Source: Janthinobacterium lividum
GTDB taxonomy: Bacteria; Pseudomonadota; Gammaproteobacteria; Burkholderiales; Burkholderiaceae_D
Direction: 5' to 3'
Assembly: GCF_011601275.1 (NCBI RefSeq)
Contig: NZ_JAAOLY010000015.1
Coordinates: 62,001 to 126,000, forward strand
Length of the DNA: 64,000 nucleotides
Shown: positions 39,008 to 47,579 of the stretch, piece after piece
Layout: each line of letters opens with the position of its first letter
Position numbering within the stretch: the stretch's first letter is position 1
Notes under the pieces: model-generated
Seen by the model: the letters and a program-made list of their open reading frames with translations, nothing else
Told to the model about the DNA's origin: nothing
The model's database searches: none
Made by a program: the position numbers and the translations under genes

Positions 39008-40351
39008 TTACTGAGGTAAATCAAATACAGCCATCGATTCGACATGCGAGGTATGCGGGAACATGTTGACCACGCCCGCCTTGCTCAGCACATAGCCTGC
39101 TTCCAGCGCCAGGATGCCGGCGTCGCGCGCCAGGGTCGATGGACTGCACGAGACGTAGACGATGCGTTTCGGCAGCAGGTCAGGACGCACTTGCGACAGG
39201 CCGACCAGCGCCTGGCACAGGGCCATGGCGCCATCGCGCGGCGGGTCGACGAGGATGCGGTCGAACTTGCCCAGCGCGATCAGGTCGTCCGTCGTCACTT
39301 CGAACAGATTGCGTGTCGAGAACGAGGTTTTTTCCGCCAGGCCATTGGCCAAGGCGTTTTCCAGCGCCCGCTCCGTCAGCGTGGTGCTGCCTTCGATGCC
39401 GACCACTTCGCTGCCTTGCGTGGCCAGCGGCAAGGTGAAATTGCCCAGACCGCAGAACAGGTCGGCCACGCGGTCCGTCGGCTGCACTTCCAGCAAACGC
39501 AGGGCTTTCGACACCAGCACGCGGTTGATGTGGTGGTTCACTTGCGTGAAATCGACGGGTTTGAACGGCATCTTGACGCCGAATTCCGGCAGCAGGTAAT
39601 GCAATTGCTTGTCGAGCGGGTAGAACGGCACGGCCGTTTCCGGACCTTTCACCTGCAGCCACCATTGGACGCCGTATTCGTCGGCGAAGGCTTTCAGTTT
39701 CGTTTCGTCGTCCGCCGTCAACGGCGCCATGATGCGCAAGACCATGGCGGTCACGTCTTCGCCGACGGCCAGCTCGATCTGCGGCATCTGGTCGAAGATC
39801 GACAGCGAAGCAATCAATCCACGCAGCGGCAGCAGCATGGCCGAGATGTGCGGCGGCAAGATTTCGCAGCTATCCATGTCGGCGACAAAGGCCGATTTCT
39901 TTTCATGGAAACCCACCAGCACGGCATCTTTCTTCTTGACGTGGCGCACGGACAGGCGCGCGCGGTAGCGGTAGCCCCAGGTCGGGCCATACATGGGACG
40001 CATGATGCTTTGCGGACGCACCTTGCCGATATGCCACAAGTTATCTTCCAGCACGCGCTGCTTGATCGCCACCTGCGCCGACGGTTCCAGGTGCTGCATC
40101 GAGCAGCCGCCGCAATTGTCGAAATGCTTGCACTTGGGCGTCACGCGCATAGCCGACTCACGGTGCAGCGCCGTCATGCGGGCCATTTCCCAGTTCTTCT
40201 TTTTCTTGAACGTCACAAAGCTGACGCGCTCGCCCGGCAATGCGCCTTCGACAAACACGACCTTGCCCGGCGAGCCGTCTTCGTTCTCAATATGGCCAAC
40301 GCCACGGGCGTCCATGTCGAGCGATTTGATTTCGATGATATTTTCTTGCAT
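39008..40351 (-). CDS. rlmD: 23S rRNA (uracil1939-C5)-methyltransferase RlmD
   Basis: 447 residues from the ATG at 40351; an in-frame TTG at 40360 is less likely. It has an N-terminal TRAM domain (IKSLDMDARGVGHIENEDG), then the [4Fe-4S] ligands CKHFDNCGGCSMQHL, a SAM-binding Rossmann region (DRVADLFCGLGNFTLPLA) and the catalytic Cys in VYVSCSPSTLARD. The DPPRDGA motif is also present. It is a lone transcript between the chitinase promoter region and rpoS. Confidence 0.96.
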   Translation of the reverse strand: MQENIIEIKSLDMDARGVGHIENEDGSPGKVVFVEGALPGERVSFVTFKKKKNWEMARMTALHRESAMRVTPKCKHFDNCGGCSMQHLEPSAQVAIKQRVLEDNLWHIGKVRPQSIMRPMYGPTWGYRYRARLSVRHVKKKDAVLVGFHEKKSAFVADMDSCEILPPHISAMLLPLRGLIASLSIFDQMPQIELAVGEDVTAMVLRIMAPLTADDETKLKAFADEYGVQWWLQVKGPETAVPFYPLDKQLHYLLPEFGVKMPFKPVDFTQVNHHINRVLVSKALRLLEVQPTDRVADLFCGLGNFTLPLATQGSEVVGIEGSTTLTERALENALANGLAEKTSFSTRNLFEVTTDDLIALGKFDRILVDPPRDGAMALCQALVGLSQVRPDLLPKRIVYVSCSPSTLARDAGILALEAGYVLSKAGVVNMFPHTSHVESMAVFDLPQ

Positions 40352-40457
40352 AGCGATCAATAGGTAAGAGTGGGCCAGGACGCAGGGCCGCGCTGGAACT
40401 TGAAAGAATGGGGAAAGGTCAGGCGCCGCGAGCGGGGCGTATGATAGCAGATGCGGC

Positions 40458-40472
40458 CCCGGTAATACCGGG
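40458..40472 (-). terminator. small hairpin after rpoS
   Basis: CCCGGT-AAT-ACCGGG, a 6-bp perfect stem with a 3-nt loop, 10 bp past the rpoS stop. No T-run follows, so intrinsic termination is uncertain. Confidence 0.4.
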
Positions 40473-40482
40473 ACCGGGTGTC

Positions 40483-41514
40483 CTACAATAACGAGTCGCG
40501 CACGACGCCGCGCGCGGCCATAGCCCGTTTGAGCTTGATCAGGGCTTCCTGCTGGATCTGGCGCACGCGCTCGCGCGTTACGCCCATTTCCTCGGCCAGG
40601 GTTTCCAGTGTGGCCGGATCGTCATTGTCGAGGCCGAAACGGCGCATGATGACGACGCGCTGCTTGTCGGGCAGCTTGGTCAGCCAGTCGCGCACCAGCA
40701 CCGTCATTTCATGGTGTTCCGCGCGCGCGTCGGGACTGTCTTCGCTGGCGCCGGGCAGCATGTCCATCAACGACGATTGCGGATCGTTGTCGAGCGGCGC
40801 GTCAAGCGAGGTGGCGTGCTCGGACAGGGCCAGGATATCCTGCACCTCTTCCACGGGACGGCCCACGAGGTGGGCGATGTCTTCCGCCGTGGCATCCTTG
40901 CCGTCGTGGTGCTGGGCTTCCAGGTGGTATTTGCCGCGCAGGATTTGATTGAGTTCGCGCACCATGTGTACGGGCAGGCGCACCGTGCGCGCCTGGTTCA
41001 TGATGGCGCGCTCGATGCTCTGACGTATCCACCAGGTGGCGTAAGTAGAGAAACGGAAACCGCGCTCGGGCTCGAACTTGTCGATGGCCCGCATCAGGCC
41101 AATGTTGCCCTCCTCGATCATGTCGAGCAGGACCACGCCGCGGTTGATGTAATGCTTGGCGATCGACACGACGAGGCGCAGGTTGTGCTCGATCATGGTT
41201 TGCCGGGCTTCGAAATTGCCCTGCTTGGCAAGGGTGGCGTAATGCACCTCTTGCGGCGCCGTCAGCAGGGGCCGCGTGCCGATCTGGTTCAGATAGTGCT
41301 GCGTGGTGTCGGTCGACAGCTCGGCCGCCAGCACTTTTTTCAGTTCATCGACACTTTCGACCAGCACGCTGACGCTGGCCACCTCGCCGCCCTCGCCCGC
41401 CTCGACGGCGTCAATGCCGTCGAGTTCGCCGGTATCGTCCGTCACGACTTCGTCTGCCCCGTCTTCCGGCAGTTCCGGGTCATCGTCCAGCTGGTCGTGC
41501 GGCGCGTGTGTCAT
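40483..41514 (-). CDS. rpoS: RNA polymerase sigma factor RpoS
   Basis: 343 residues, the general stress and stationary-phase sigma factor. An acidic N-terminus (about residues 10-50) precedes region 1.2 ([20 protein letters not shown]). Region 2 follows: [20 protein letters not shown], then [20 protein letters not shown] in 2.3-2.4. Region 3 has [12 protein letters not shown], and region 4.2 has [20 protein letters not shown] text ([20 protein letters not shown]). It is 8 nt downstream of nlpD, the standard nlpD-rpoS arrangement in which a promoter inside nlpD often drives rpoS. Confidence 0.97.
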   Translation of the reverse strand: MTHAPHDQLDDDPELPEDGADEVVTDDTGELDGIDAVEAGEGGEVASVSVLVESVDELKKVLAAELSTDTTQHYLNQIGTRPLLTAPQEVHYATLAKQGNFEARQTMIEHNLRLVVSIAKHYINRGVVLLDMIEEGNIGLMRAIDKFEPERGFRFSTYATWWIRQSIERAIMNQARTVRLPVHMVRELNQILRGKYHLEAQHHDGKDATAEDIAHLVGRPVEEVQDILALSEHATSLDAPLDNDPQSSLMDMLPGASEDSPDARAEHHEMTVLVRDWLTKLPDKQRVVIMRRFGLDNDDPATLETLAEEMGVTRERVRQIQQEALIKLKRAMAARGVVRDSLL

Positions 41515-41522
41515 TGCTTTAC

Positions 41523-42449
41523 CTAACGGTTAGGCAGGAATTTCGAAGGGTCGACGGGCTTGCCCTGCTGGCGGATTTCAAAGTGCAGCTTCACGCGGTC
41601 GGCATCGGAATCGCCCATTTCGGCGATGGCCTGGCCTTTGTTGACGTTCTGCCCTTCCTTCACCAGGATGCTGCGGTTATGCGCATACGCCGACAATAAA
41701 CTATTACTGTGCTTCACGATGACAAGATTACCATAACCACGGATTCCACTCCCGGCATACATGACTTTTCCCGCGCCGGCAGCCACCACTTGCTGGCCCG
41801 CCTTGCCGGCGATATCGACGCCCTTGTTCTTGCCTTCGTCGAAAGTGCCGATGACCTTGCCTTCGGAAGGCCACATCCAGCTGATCTTCTCGTCGCCAGG
41901 CGCCGATGCGGCAGGGGCTGCCGCGGCGGCGGCCGGTGCGGCGGCGACGGCTGCTGCTGCCGGCGCTGGCGCAGGCTTGGCGTCGCTGGTGCCGCCATCG
42001 GCGCGCAATTCGGCCAGGGTGGCGTCGGAATACGCGCGCTTCTCGCCGCGCGGCCCCGTTTTCTTCGGCACGACAGGCGCGGCCGGCTTGATTTCCGTCG
42101 ACGGCGGCATGACGATGGCCGACGTTTGCGCGCCGCCCGTGTCGCCAGTCGGCGGCAGCACGCGCAGCACTTGGTCGACCTTGATGTCGTTCGGGTTGCT
42201 CAAGTCGTTCCAGGTCACCAGGTCGCGGTAATTCTGGCCGTGCTCGAGGGCGATACGCAGCAGGGTGTCGCCACGCTTGACCGTGTAATAGGCCGGGTCG
42301 CGGTCGCGCGGATCGCTGGCGGCGGCGCTGCTGGTCGATGGATGGCGCTCGACGACTGGCGCCTGGACGCCAGTGGTGCCGCAACCGGTCAACAGGGCGG
42401 CCAGCGCAAGGCTGCAGAGTAGTACATTGTTTTTCTTAATCATTCGCAT
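41523..42449 (-). CDS. nlpD: NlpD-type lipoprotein, LysM plus degenerate LytM (M23) domain
   Basis: About 308 residues. Lipobox LLTGC near residue 23; an alternative start two codons in is possible. The LysM domain is [20 protein letters not shown] (about residues 53-98), and an Ala/Pro linker leads to a C-terminal LytM domain. The canonical first metal ligand His is Asn in [11 protein letters not shown], and YAHNRS and LHFEIR remain, so it is probably not a peptidase. NlpD and EnvC work this way, activating amidases (AmiC) at division. It lies 36 nt downstream of pcm. Confidence 0.93.
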   Translation of the reverse strand: MRMIKKNNVLLCSLALAALLTGCGTTGVQAPVVERHPSTSSAAASDPRDRDPAYYTVKRGDTLLRIALEHGQNYRDLVTWNDLSNPNDIKVDQVLRVLPPTGDTGGAQTSAIVMPPSTEIKPAAPVVPKKTGPRGEKRAYSDATLAELRADGGTSDAKPAPAPAAAAVAAAPAAAAAAPAASAPGDEKISWMWPSEGKVIGTFDEGKNKGVDIAGKAGQQVVAAGAGKVMYAGSGIRGYGNLVIVKHSNSLLSAYAHNRSILVKEGQNVNKGQAIAEMGDSDADRVKLHFEIRQQGKPVDPSKFLPNR

Positions 42450-42485
42450 GTATATTTAGGTCCTGCTTGCTAGCTGATCCGGGGA

Positions 42486-43376
42486 TCATATGGTGCCCGG
42501 GCGCAAAGGCACGAAATGGCAATCTTCCAGGGTCTGGCTAGTCCATTCCATTTTCCCCACCCGGGTAATGAGTTGTAAGTGTTGCAATTTAGCCCCCACC
42601 GGCGCAACCAAACGCCCGCCGGGCGCCAGCTGTTCCAGCAGGGCTTGCGGGACTTCCAGGCCGGCTGCGGCAAGGATGATCCCGTCGAAGGGGGCCGCCT
42701 GCGGCAGGCCAAGCATACCATCTCCGTACTGCAAGCGCAGATTCGACACGCGCAGCGGGCGCAGATTGGCCTTCGCCAGCTCATGCAGAGGCCGGATGCG
42801 CTCGATCGAATACACCTCTTTCGCCACCAGCGACAGCACCGCCGCCTGGTAGCCGCAACCGGTGCCGATTTCCAGCACGCGCTGCAGTTTGCCGCCCTGG
42901 CGCATCACTTCGATCATGCGCGCCACGATGTACGGTTGCGAAATGGTCTGGTGGTGGCCGATGGGGAGCGAGGCGTCGATATACGCCTGCGAGGCCAGCG
43001 CCTCGTCCATGAACATGTGGCGCGGCACGGCTTGCAGGGCGTCGAGCACCACCTGGTCCTTGACGCCCTGCTTCGCCACGCGGGCCACCATGGCCCGGCG
43101 CACGGCCTCCGAAACGAGCGGGTTTTGCCGCGGCGGCGACACGACAGCCGGTTGCGCCCGCTCATTGGCGATGGCTTGCGCGCGCGACGGCGCGATGGCC
43201 GCTTGCGCGCCATACGGCTGCGCCACGCCGCGCGCCGCGTTTTGCGCCGCATTCTGCGTGGCCGTCTGCGGCGTGGCGATCCGGGACTGGGCCAGCGACT
43301 GCCCCCCGCCCTGCCTGGCGGGCTTGCCGGCCAGCGAATCGAGGGTAAGGGGGAAGGTACGCGGCTTGTCAGTCAT
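42486..43376 (-). CDS. pcm: protein-L-isoaspartate O-methyltransferase with long N-terminal extension
   Basis: 296 residues, versus about 210 for the usual enzyme. The core begins near residue 82 ([20 protein letters not shown]), with [20 protein letters not shown] and SAM motif [17 protein letters not shown]. It methylates isoaspartyl residues to start repair of aged proteins. The first 80 residues are Ala/Gln-rich and look disordered ([20 protein letters not shown]). It starts 9 nt after the surE stop. Confidence 0.93.
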   Translation of the reverse strand: MTDKPRTFPLTLDSLAGKPARQGGGQSLAQSRIATPQTATQNAAQNAARGVAQPYGAQAAIAPSRAQAIANERAQPAVVSPPRQNPLVSEAVRRAMVARVAKQGVKDQVVLDALQAVPRHMFMDEALASQAYIDASLPIGHHQTISQPYIVARMIEVMRQGGKLQRVLEIGTGCGYQAAVLSLVAKEVYSIERIRPLHELAKANLRPLRVSNLRLQYGDGMLGLPQAAPFDGIILAAAGLEVPQALLEQLAPGGRLVAPVGAKLQHLQLITRVGKMEWTSQTLEDCHFVPLRPGTI

Positions 43377-43385
43377 ATTGAGCGG

Positions 43386-44123
43386 TCATGCCAGGCCTTT
43401 TGCCAGCGCATCGAGTTGGGTGGTATGGGTCAGGTCGATCTGCAGCGGCGTGATCGATACTTTTCCATGTTCAACGGCATGGAAGTCCGTGCCAGGACCG
43501 CCTTCCTTGGCCGCACCGGCGGGACCGATCCAGAAAATTTCACGGCCACGCGGGTCGAGCGCGCGGATCACGGGCTCGGCCGAGTGGCGCTTGCCCAGGC
43601 GCGTGGCCGCCATGCCTTGCAATTGCTCGTAAGGGATGGCCGGGATGTTCACGTTCAGCAGATACGGTTTTTGCAGGGCGTCAAACTGGCGCTCGACGAT
43701 TTCCCTGGCCACGCGGGCAGCCGCGTCCAGGTTGGCCCAGCCGAACTGCGACTGGGAAAAGGCGATGGCGGGAATGCCGAACAGATAGCCTTCCGTGGCG
43801 GCCGCGACGGTACCCGAATACAGGGTGTCGTCGCCCATGTTGGGGCCGTTGTTGATGCCGGACACCACCAGGTCGGGACGCTCGATGAGCATGCCCGTCA
43901 GCGCCACGTGCACGCAGTCGGTGGGCGTGCCGTTGACAAAATAAAAGCCGTTGGCAGCCTTGTGCACGGACAAGGGCCGGTCCAGGGACAGCGAATTGGA
44001 CGCGCCCGAACGGTTGCTGTCGGGCGCCACCACGACGATGTCGGCTATGGGTGCGAGCGCGTCGGCCAGGGCCGCCAGGCCGGGCGCCAGGTAACCGTCG
44101 TCGTTACTGATAAGAATTCTCAT
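43386..44123 (-). CDS. surE: 5'-nucleotidase/survival protein SurE
   Basis: A 245-residue divalent-metal nucleotidase. Metal ligands are Asp8 and Asp9 in [14 protein letters not shown], with [20 protein letters not shown] carrying the conserved Ser and Asn loop and [12 protein letters not shown] the further Asn ligand. It removes phosphate from nucleoside monophosphates under stress. It heads surE-pcm-nlpD-rpoS. Confidence 0.97.
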   Translation of the reverse strand: MRILISNDDGYLAPGLAALADALAPIADIVVVAPDSNRSGASNSLSLDRPLSVHKAANGFYFVNGTPTDCVHVALTGMLIERPDLVVSGINNGPNMGDDTLYSGTVAAATEGYLFGIPAIAFSQSQFGWANLDAAARVAREIVERQFDALQKPYLLNVNIPAIPYEQLQGMAATRLGKRHSAEPVIRALDPRGREIFWIGPAGAAKEGGPGTDFHAVEHGKVSITPLQIDLTHTTQLDALAKGLA

Positions 44124-44217
44124 AACGAGATTTTACCTGAAGCAATGCCCACACTGCGCATGCCGCACGCCGATCGGCAGCATTTTTTGTGCTGCCGCGC
44201 GCACATGGCGCGCAGTC

Positions 44218-46683
44218 TCAGCGCTGCTCGATGCGCGCTTCCGACAACGCCCCTTCCAGCGCCTGTACTTCATCCTCCTGCAAGGCCAGCAAGGCATTCA
44301 GGTCGCCTTGCAACTTGTACATTCTTTTCAGCTGCGCCATGCCGCGCCGGCGCAGCTTGCCCGGCACGCCAGGGCGCAGCAGGCAAGACTTCAAATGTTC
44401 GGCCAGTTCGCCCGCCTGCGCATACTGTTCCCGCTCAATCATGCCTTGCAACATCAAGATCATGCTGGCCAGGGTGTCCGGCTCGGCCCCTTCATGACCG
44501 TTGGCGCGGCCGGCCAGGATGGTTTCCTGCAAATGCCGCGCGCCGTCGAGCACGCTGTCCGCATGCCCCGTGACGGGCGCGTTCAACAGCCGGTCGCTGC
44601 CGCTGAGGACGGCGTCTTCCAGCAGGCGCGCCGCCTCGCTGTCGCCCTGCTGCTGCAAAGTGCCGGCCAATTGCGTCTTGCTGTGCAAGGTATCGAGGTG
44701 GTCTTCGCCCAGCAGGCGCGCATGCACTTCCAGCACCTGCTCCTGCACGCTGCGCGCCGCATCGAGTTCACCGCGCCGCAGCAGCGCCTCGGCCAGCTTG
44801 CGCTGGCTCATCAGGGTTTCCGGATGGTCGAGCCCTCGCGTGCGCTCGCGCGCCGCCACCTGGTCTTCATGCAACTGGCGCGCGCCGGCCCAGTCGCCCT
44901 GCCCGGCCACGATGTCGGCCAGCAAGTCGCGCGTGGAGAGGGTGACCGCATGATCGCCGCCCAGACGCCTTTCCTGCACCTGCAGCACGGCGGCAAGCAG
45001 GCGCCGCGCGCCCTCCAGGTCGCCTTCGCGTCCCAGCGCCTGCGCCAGGGCCAGCTTGCTGCGCAAGGTATCGCCATGCTCGGCGCCAAACAGGCGCTCG
45101 CGCGCAGCCACCACCGTGCCCAGCACTTGCTGCGCCTGTGCCAGCCGGCCCATGCGCAGCAAGGTCGCGGCGCGGCCATCCATCGCATCGAGGGTCAGCG
45201 GATGCTCGCCGCCCACCTGGCGCGCATAGGTGGCCAGTACCGTATCCTGCAGCAATAGCGCCGCCGCCAGCTCGCCCTGCTGCAACAGGGTTTGCGCCAG
45301 GCAGGCCCGTGCGGCCAGGGTATCGGGATGCTCGCTACCCAGCACGCGTTCGCGTACGTCGAGCACGTCTTCTTCCAGGAAACGGGCTTCATCGAGCTTG
45401 CCTAGCTGGCGCAGCAGACGCGCCATGCCGCTCTTGCACGCCAGGCTGTCGGGATGCTCCTCGCCCAGCAGGCGCACGCGGATCTCGACACTCTGGCGAA
45501 AGGCGTCGAGCGCCTGCGCACTGCGCCCGTCCTTGCGGTACAGCTCGCCCAGGCGGGCCAGGTCGCGCGCCAGCGGCAGGGCCACGGCGCGGCCCGGTTC
45601 GGCCAGCAAGGCCTGGCGCGCTTCGCTGATGGCGCCCAGCAAGGCGATTTCACGGCTCGACTGCCATGGGAAGTAGCCGCCCGTCAGCCACTGCAAAAAA
45701 GCTTCGAAGGTGCGCGTGAGGGAAAAGCGGTCGCCGCCCTGGTCGATGCGCACGGCCAATTGCTCGCCATAGGCAAAGGTTTTCGTCTGCTGCAGCTGGA
45801 CTTCGTCGAAATAGCTGTCGAGGGCGACCTGCGGCAATCCATAGGAGGTGCGCAGCAGCCGCTCGAACATGGGCTGGAAGCCGGCGATACCCTTGTGCGC
45901 ATCGCCTCGGCGCCACTCGGCGCGCTGCGCGCCATCGCCCATTTCTATGCGCGAAGGCAAGGGATACACGAGCAGCGGACGCTGTTCGTCTTCATGGCTG
46001 CGGCGGTATTCGATGGCCCGCGTGACAAGCGCGTCGACACCTTCCAGGCTTTGACGGTTCGGCGTGAAAACCACCACCAGCTTTTTCGGCAGCAAGGTGG
46101 TGCAGATTCCGGCGCTGTCCGTGCGGCCCGTGCGCGAATCGACGAGCACGTAGCGAAAATGCTGGGCCAGGGTATCGGCGAAGCAGCGGAACAGGGCCGG
46201 GCACGTGTCGAACAGCTGATCCCAGCGCATCTGCGCCAGGCGCTCGCTGTAGCTGGCGTCGAAGCGCCCCGCGCGCATCAGGTACAGCGGACTGCCCTGG
46301 TCGACGCGCACCACGTACTGCTGCCAGTCGATAGCGTCGAGCACGCGCCGGGCCAGCGCCGCATCCTCGCGCCCAGTCCCCTGACCGCCGGCGCGCCCGC
46401 CCGCCGTTTCCAGGCTGATGCGTTCGAGCTGCTGGCGGCACGCTTCAAAAAACTCGAGCACGCCCGGCCGCTCCTCGTGCTGCTCGAAATAATGGTGCAG
46501 GCCCGGCGCTTCCATGTCCCAGTCCAGCATCAGCACGGGCACGCTGGCGTTTTCACGGCGCGCCAGCAGGACGGCGATGTTCGACAGGGCCATGGTGCGG
46601 CCGGTACCGCCCTTGTAGGAATAGAAGGTGACGACTTCACCAGGGGCGCTCAAAGGCGGCAGGGAGAGGCGTTGGCATTCCAT
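44218..46683 (-). CDS. SIMIBI-class KGGTGRT NTPase fused to kinesin-light-chain-like TPRs
   Basis: 821 residues. The N-terminal MinD/ParA-like domain has deviant Walker A YKGGTGRTMALSNIAVLLA (Lys24-Thr30), switch I-like LDWDMEAPGL and switch II VDSRTGRTDSAG. A winged or linker region follows to about residue 340. The rest is TPR-type helical repeats of about 42 residues; seven copies carry an LG.EHPDTL-like phrase (GEEHPDSL, GSEHPDTL, GGEHPLTL, GAEHGDTL, GGDHAVTL, GLDHPETL, GEDHLDTL). AAGG lies eight bases before the ATG. It follows the TIR gene by 19 nt. A sensor-switch of a conflict system is the best reading; plasmid-type partitioning is unlikely without parB. Confidence 0.82.
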   Translation of the reverse strand: MECQRLSLPPLSAPGEVVTFYSYKGGTGRTMALSNIAVLLARRENASVPVLMLDWDMEAPGLHHYFEQHEERPGVLEFFEACRQQLERISLETAGGRAGGQGTGREDAALARRVLDAIDWQQYVVRVDQGSPLYLMRAGRFDASYSERLAQMRWDQLFDTCPALFRCFADTLAQHFRYVLVDSRTGRTDSAGICTTLLPKKLVVVFTPNRQSLEGVDALVTRAIEYRRSHEDEQRPLLVYPLPSRIEMGDGAQRAEWRRGDAHKGIAGFQPMFERLLRTSYGLPQVALDSYFDEVQLQQTKTFAYGEQLAVRIDQGGDRFSLTRTFEAFLQWLTGGYFPWQSSREIALLGAISEARQALLAEPGRAVALPLARDLARLGELYRKDGRSAQALDAFRQSVEIRVRLLGEEHPDSLACKSGMARLLRQLGKLDEARFLEEDVLDVRERVLGSEHPDTLAARACLAQTLLQQGELAAALLLQDTVLATYARQVGGEHPLTLDAMDGRAATLLRMGRLAQAQQVLGTVVAARERLFGAEHGDTLRSKLALAQALGREGDLEGARRLLAAVLQVQERRLGGDHAVTLSTRDLLADIVAGQGDWAGARQLHEDQVAARERTRGLDHPETLMSQRKLAEALLRRGELDAARSVQEQVLEVHARLLGEDHLDTLHSKTQLAGTLQQQGDSEAARLLEDAVLSGSDRLLNAPVTGHADSVLDGARHLQETILAGRANGHEGAEPDTLASMILMLQGMIEREQYAQAGELAEHLKSCLLRPGVPGKLRRRGMAQLKRMYKLQGDLNALLALQEDEVQALEGALSEARIEQR

Positions 46684-46702
46684 GACAGGACCTTTTACGT
46701 GA

Positions 46703-47308
46703 TTAACGCGGAAAGTGTGGAGGCGGAATGGCGCGCCATTCCGGTGGAATATCGGGCAACACGAAACGGCTGCAATCGTGGCCGGGCGGTGTTGACCGCT
46801 TGAGCAAGTGGTAATGCGTGGCGATGCGCTGCACGATGCGTTCGATGTCGGGCAGGTATTGCGGATTCGATTTCAGGTCGCCGCTGGCCAGGGTGTAGCC
46901 GGAAAAATCGACGTACAGTCCCGACTCCGTGATTTGCGGCGGCAAGCCGTCCGGATGGCGCGTCATGATGATGGGGATGATCAAATGGCTGGGCAGTTCA
47001 TACCAGGCGCGCCGCTCCTGCTCGATCAGCTGCATGGCGGCAAATTCGCGCCGCGTATAGCCGTGCGCTTCATATTTGGGCGTGTACAGCACGATCATGC
47101 AGACGCTCTGGCACATGGCGCGCGCCACGCGCAGGTCGATATCGTCGCCGCCGCCCAGTTGCTCGCTGTCGATGAACAGGACCTCCTCGCGGTCCAGGTG
47201 CGGCTCCAGATAGCACGCCAGCGCCTCGATCAGGTCATTCTTGAACTTGTTCATGAACGCATATTGGCCGTGTGCATAACTCAAGAAACAGCCGTAGCGG
47301 ATCTCCAT
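46703..47308 (-). CDS. TIR-domain protein, predicted NAD-cleaving or signalling effector
   Basis: About 201 residues from the ATG at 47308, which has GGGGGA upstream; longer in-frame starts lie to 47362. The TIR strand A is CFLSYAHGQY (residues 7-16). The alphaA helix follows, then FIDSEQLGGGDDIDLRVARAM with the BB-loop area, and VCMIVLYTPKYEAHGYTRRE. Glu88 in YTRREFAAM sits where TIR NADases have the catalytic Glu. The C-terminal 60 residues include IERIVQRIATHYHLLKRS and a Pro-rich end. It is first of two genes with the KGGTGRT-TPR protein, a pairing seen in prokaryotic TIR conflict systems. Confidence 0.83.
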   Translation of the reverse strand: MEIRYGCFLSYAHGQYAFMNKFKNDLIEALACYLEPHLDREEVLFIDSEQLGGGDDIDLRVARAMCQSVCMIVLYTPKYEAHGYTRREFAAMQLIEQERRAWYELPSHLIIPIIMTRHPDGLPPQITESGLYVDFSGYTLASGDLKSNPQYLPDIERIVQRIATHYHLLKRSTPPGHDCSRFVLPDIPPEWRAIPPPHFPR

Positions 47309-47400
47309 GGCATCCCCCTGTTCCCCGTGCGGCCCTGCCATCGCCGCGCCTTGATCCTGCAAGGCATGCGCTCACTGTAGACCGCTCAGCAACAGCCCTA

Positions 47401-47416
47401 TTTGCGCTGGCGCAAA
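47401..47416. promoter_or_regulatory. 16-bp palindrome upstream of the TIR cassette
   Basis: TTTGCGC-TG-GCGCAAA has perfect 7-bp arms, about 93 bp before the TIR start. It is a candidate operator for the cassette. No regulator gene is adjacent. Confidence 0.4.
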
Positions 47417-47547
47417 GATGTGTCTGGCGTCCTGGACATGCGTCACAATGCCAGAAAATGGCGCGATCACGCCGATTTATGGCATGCCAGGCGCGCAAGC
47501 GGGCGCTGCGGGAAAACCGCTACTCGCTTGATAACAAAGGGAAATAC

Positions 47548-47570
47548 GCCGGCGCGCGGATGGCGCCGGC
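47548..47570 (-). terminator. hairpin after the DinG-family helicase
   Basis: An 8-bp stem GCCGGCGC/GCGCCGGC with a 7-nt loop, 9 bp past the helicase stop. It is followed on the minus strand by a pyrimidine-rich tail (ATTTCCCTTT). It separates the helicase from the TIR cassette. Confidence 0.65.
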
Positions 47571-47579
47571 TAGCAGGAT

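Noticed and set aside
41523..42449. Active M23 peptidase
   Set aside because: The first metal-ligand His is replaced by Asn (NKGVDIAG), so an NlpD-type activator is the better call.
44169..44213. Palindrome GCCGATCGGC and a GCGCGC hairpin after the TPR gene as a terminator
   Set aside because: The stems are short or common in GC-rich DNA and the GCGCGC hairpin is followed by A residues, not T, on the minus strand.
44218..46683. ParA-type plasmid partition gene
   Set aside because: The P-loop is of the KGG(T)GR type, there is no parB or parS, and more than half of the protein is TPR.
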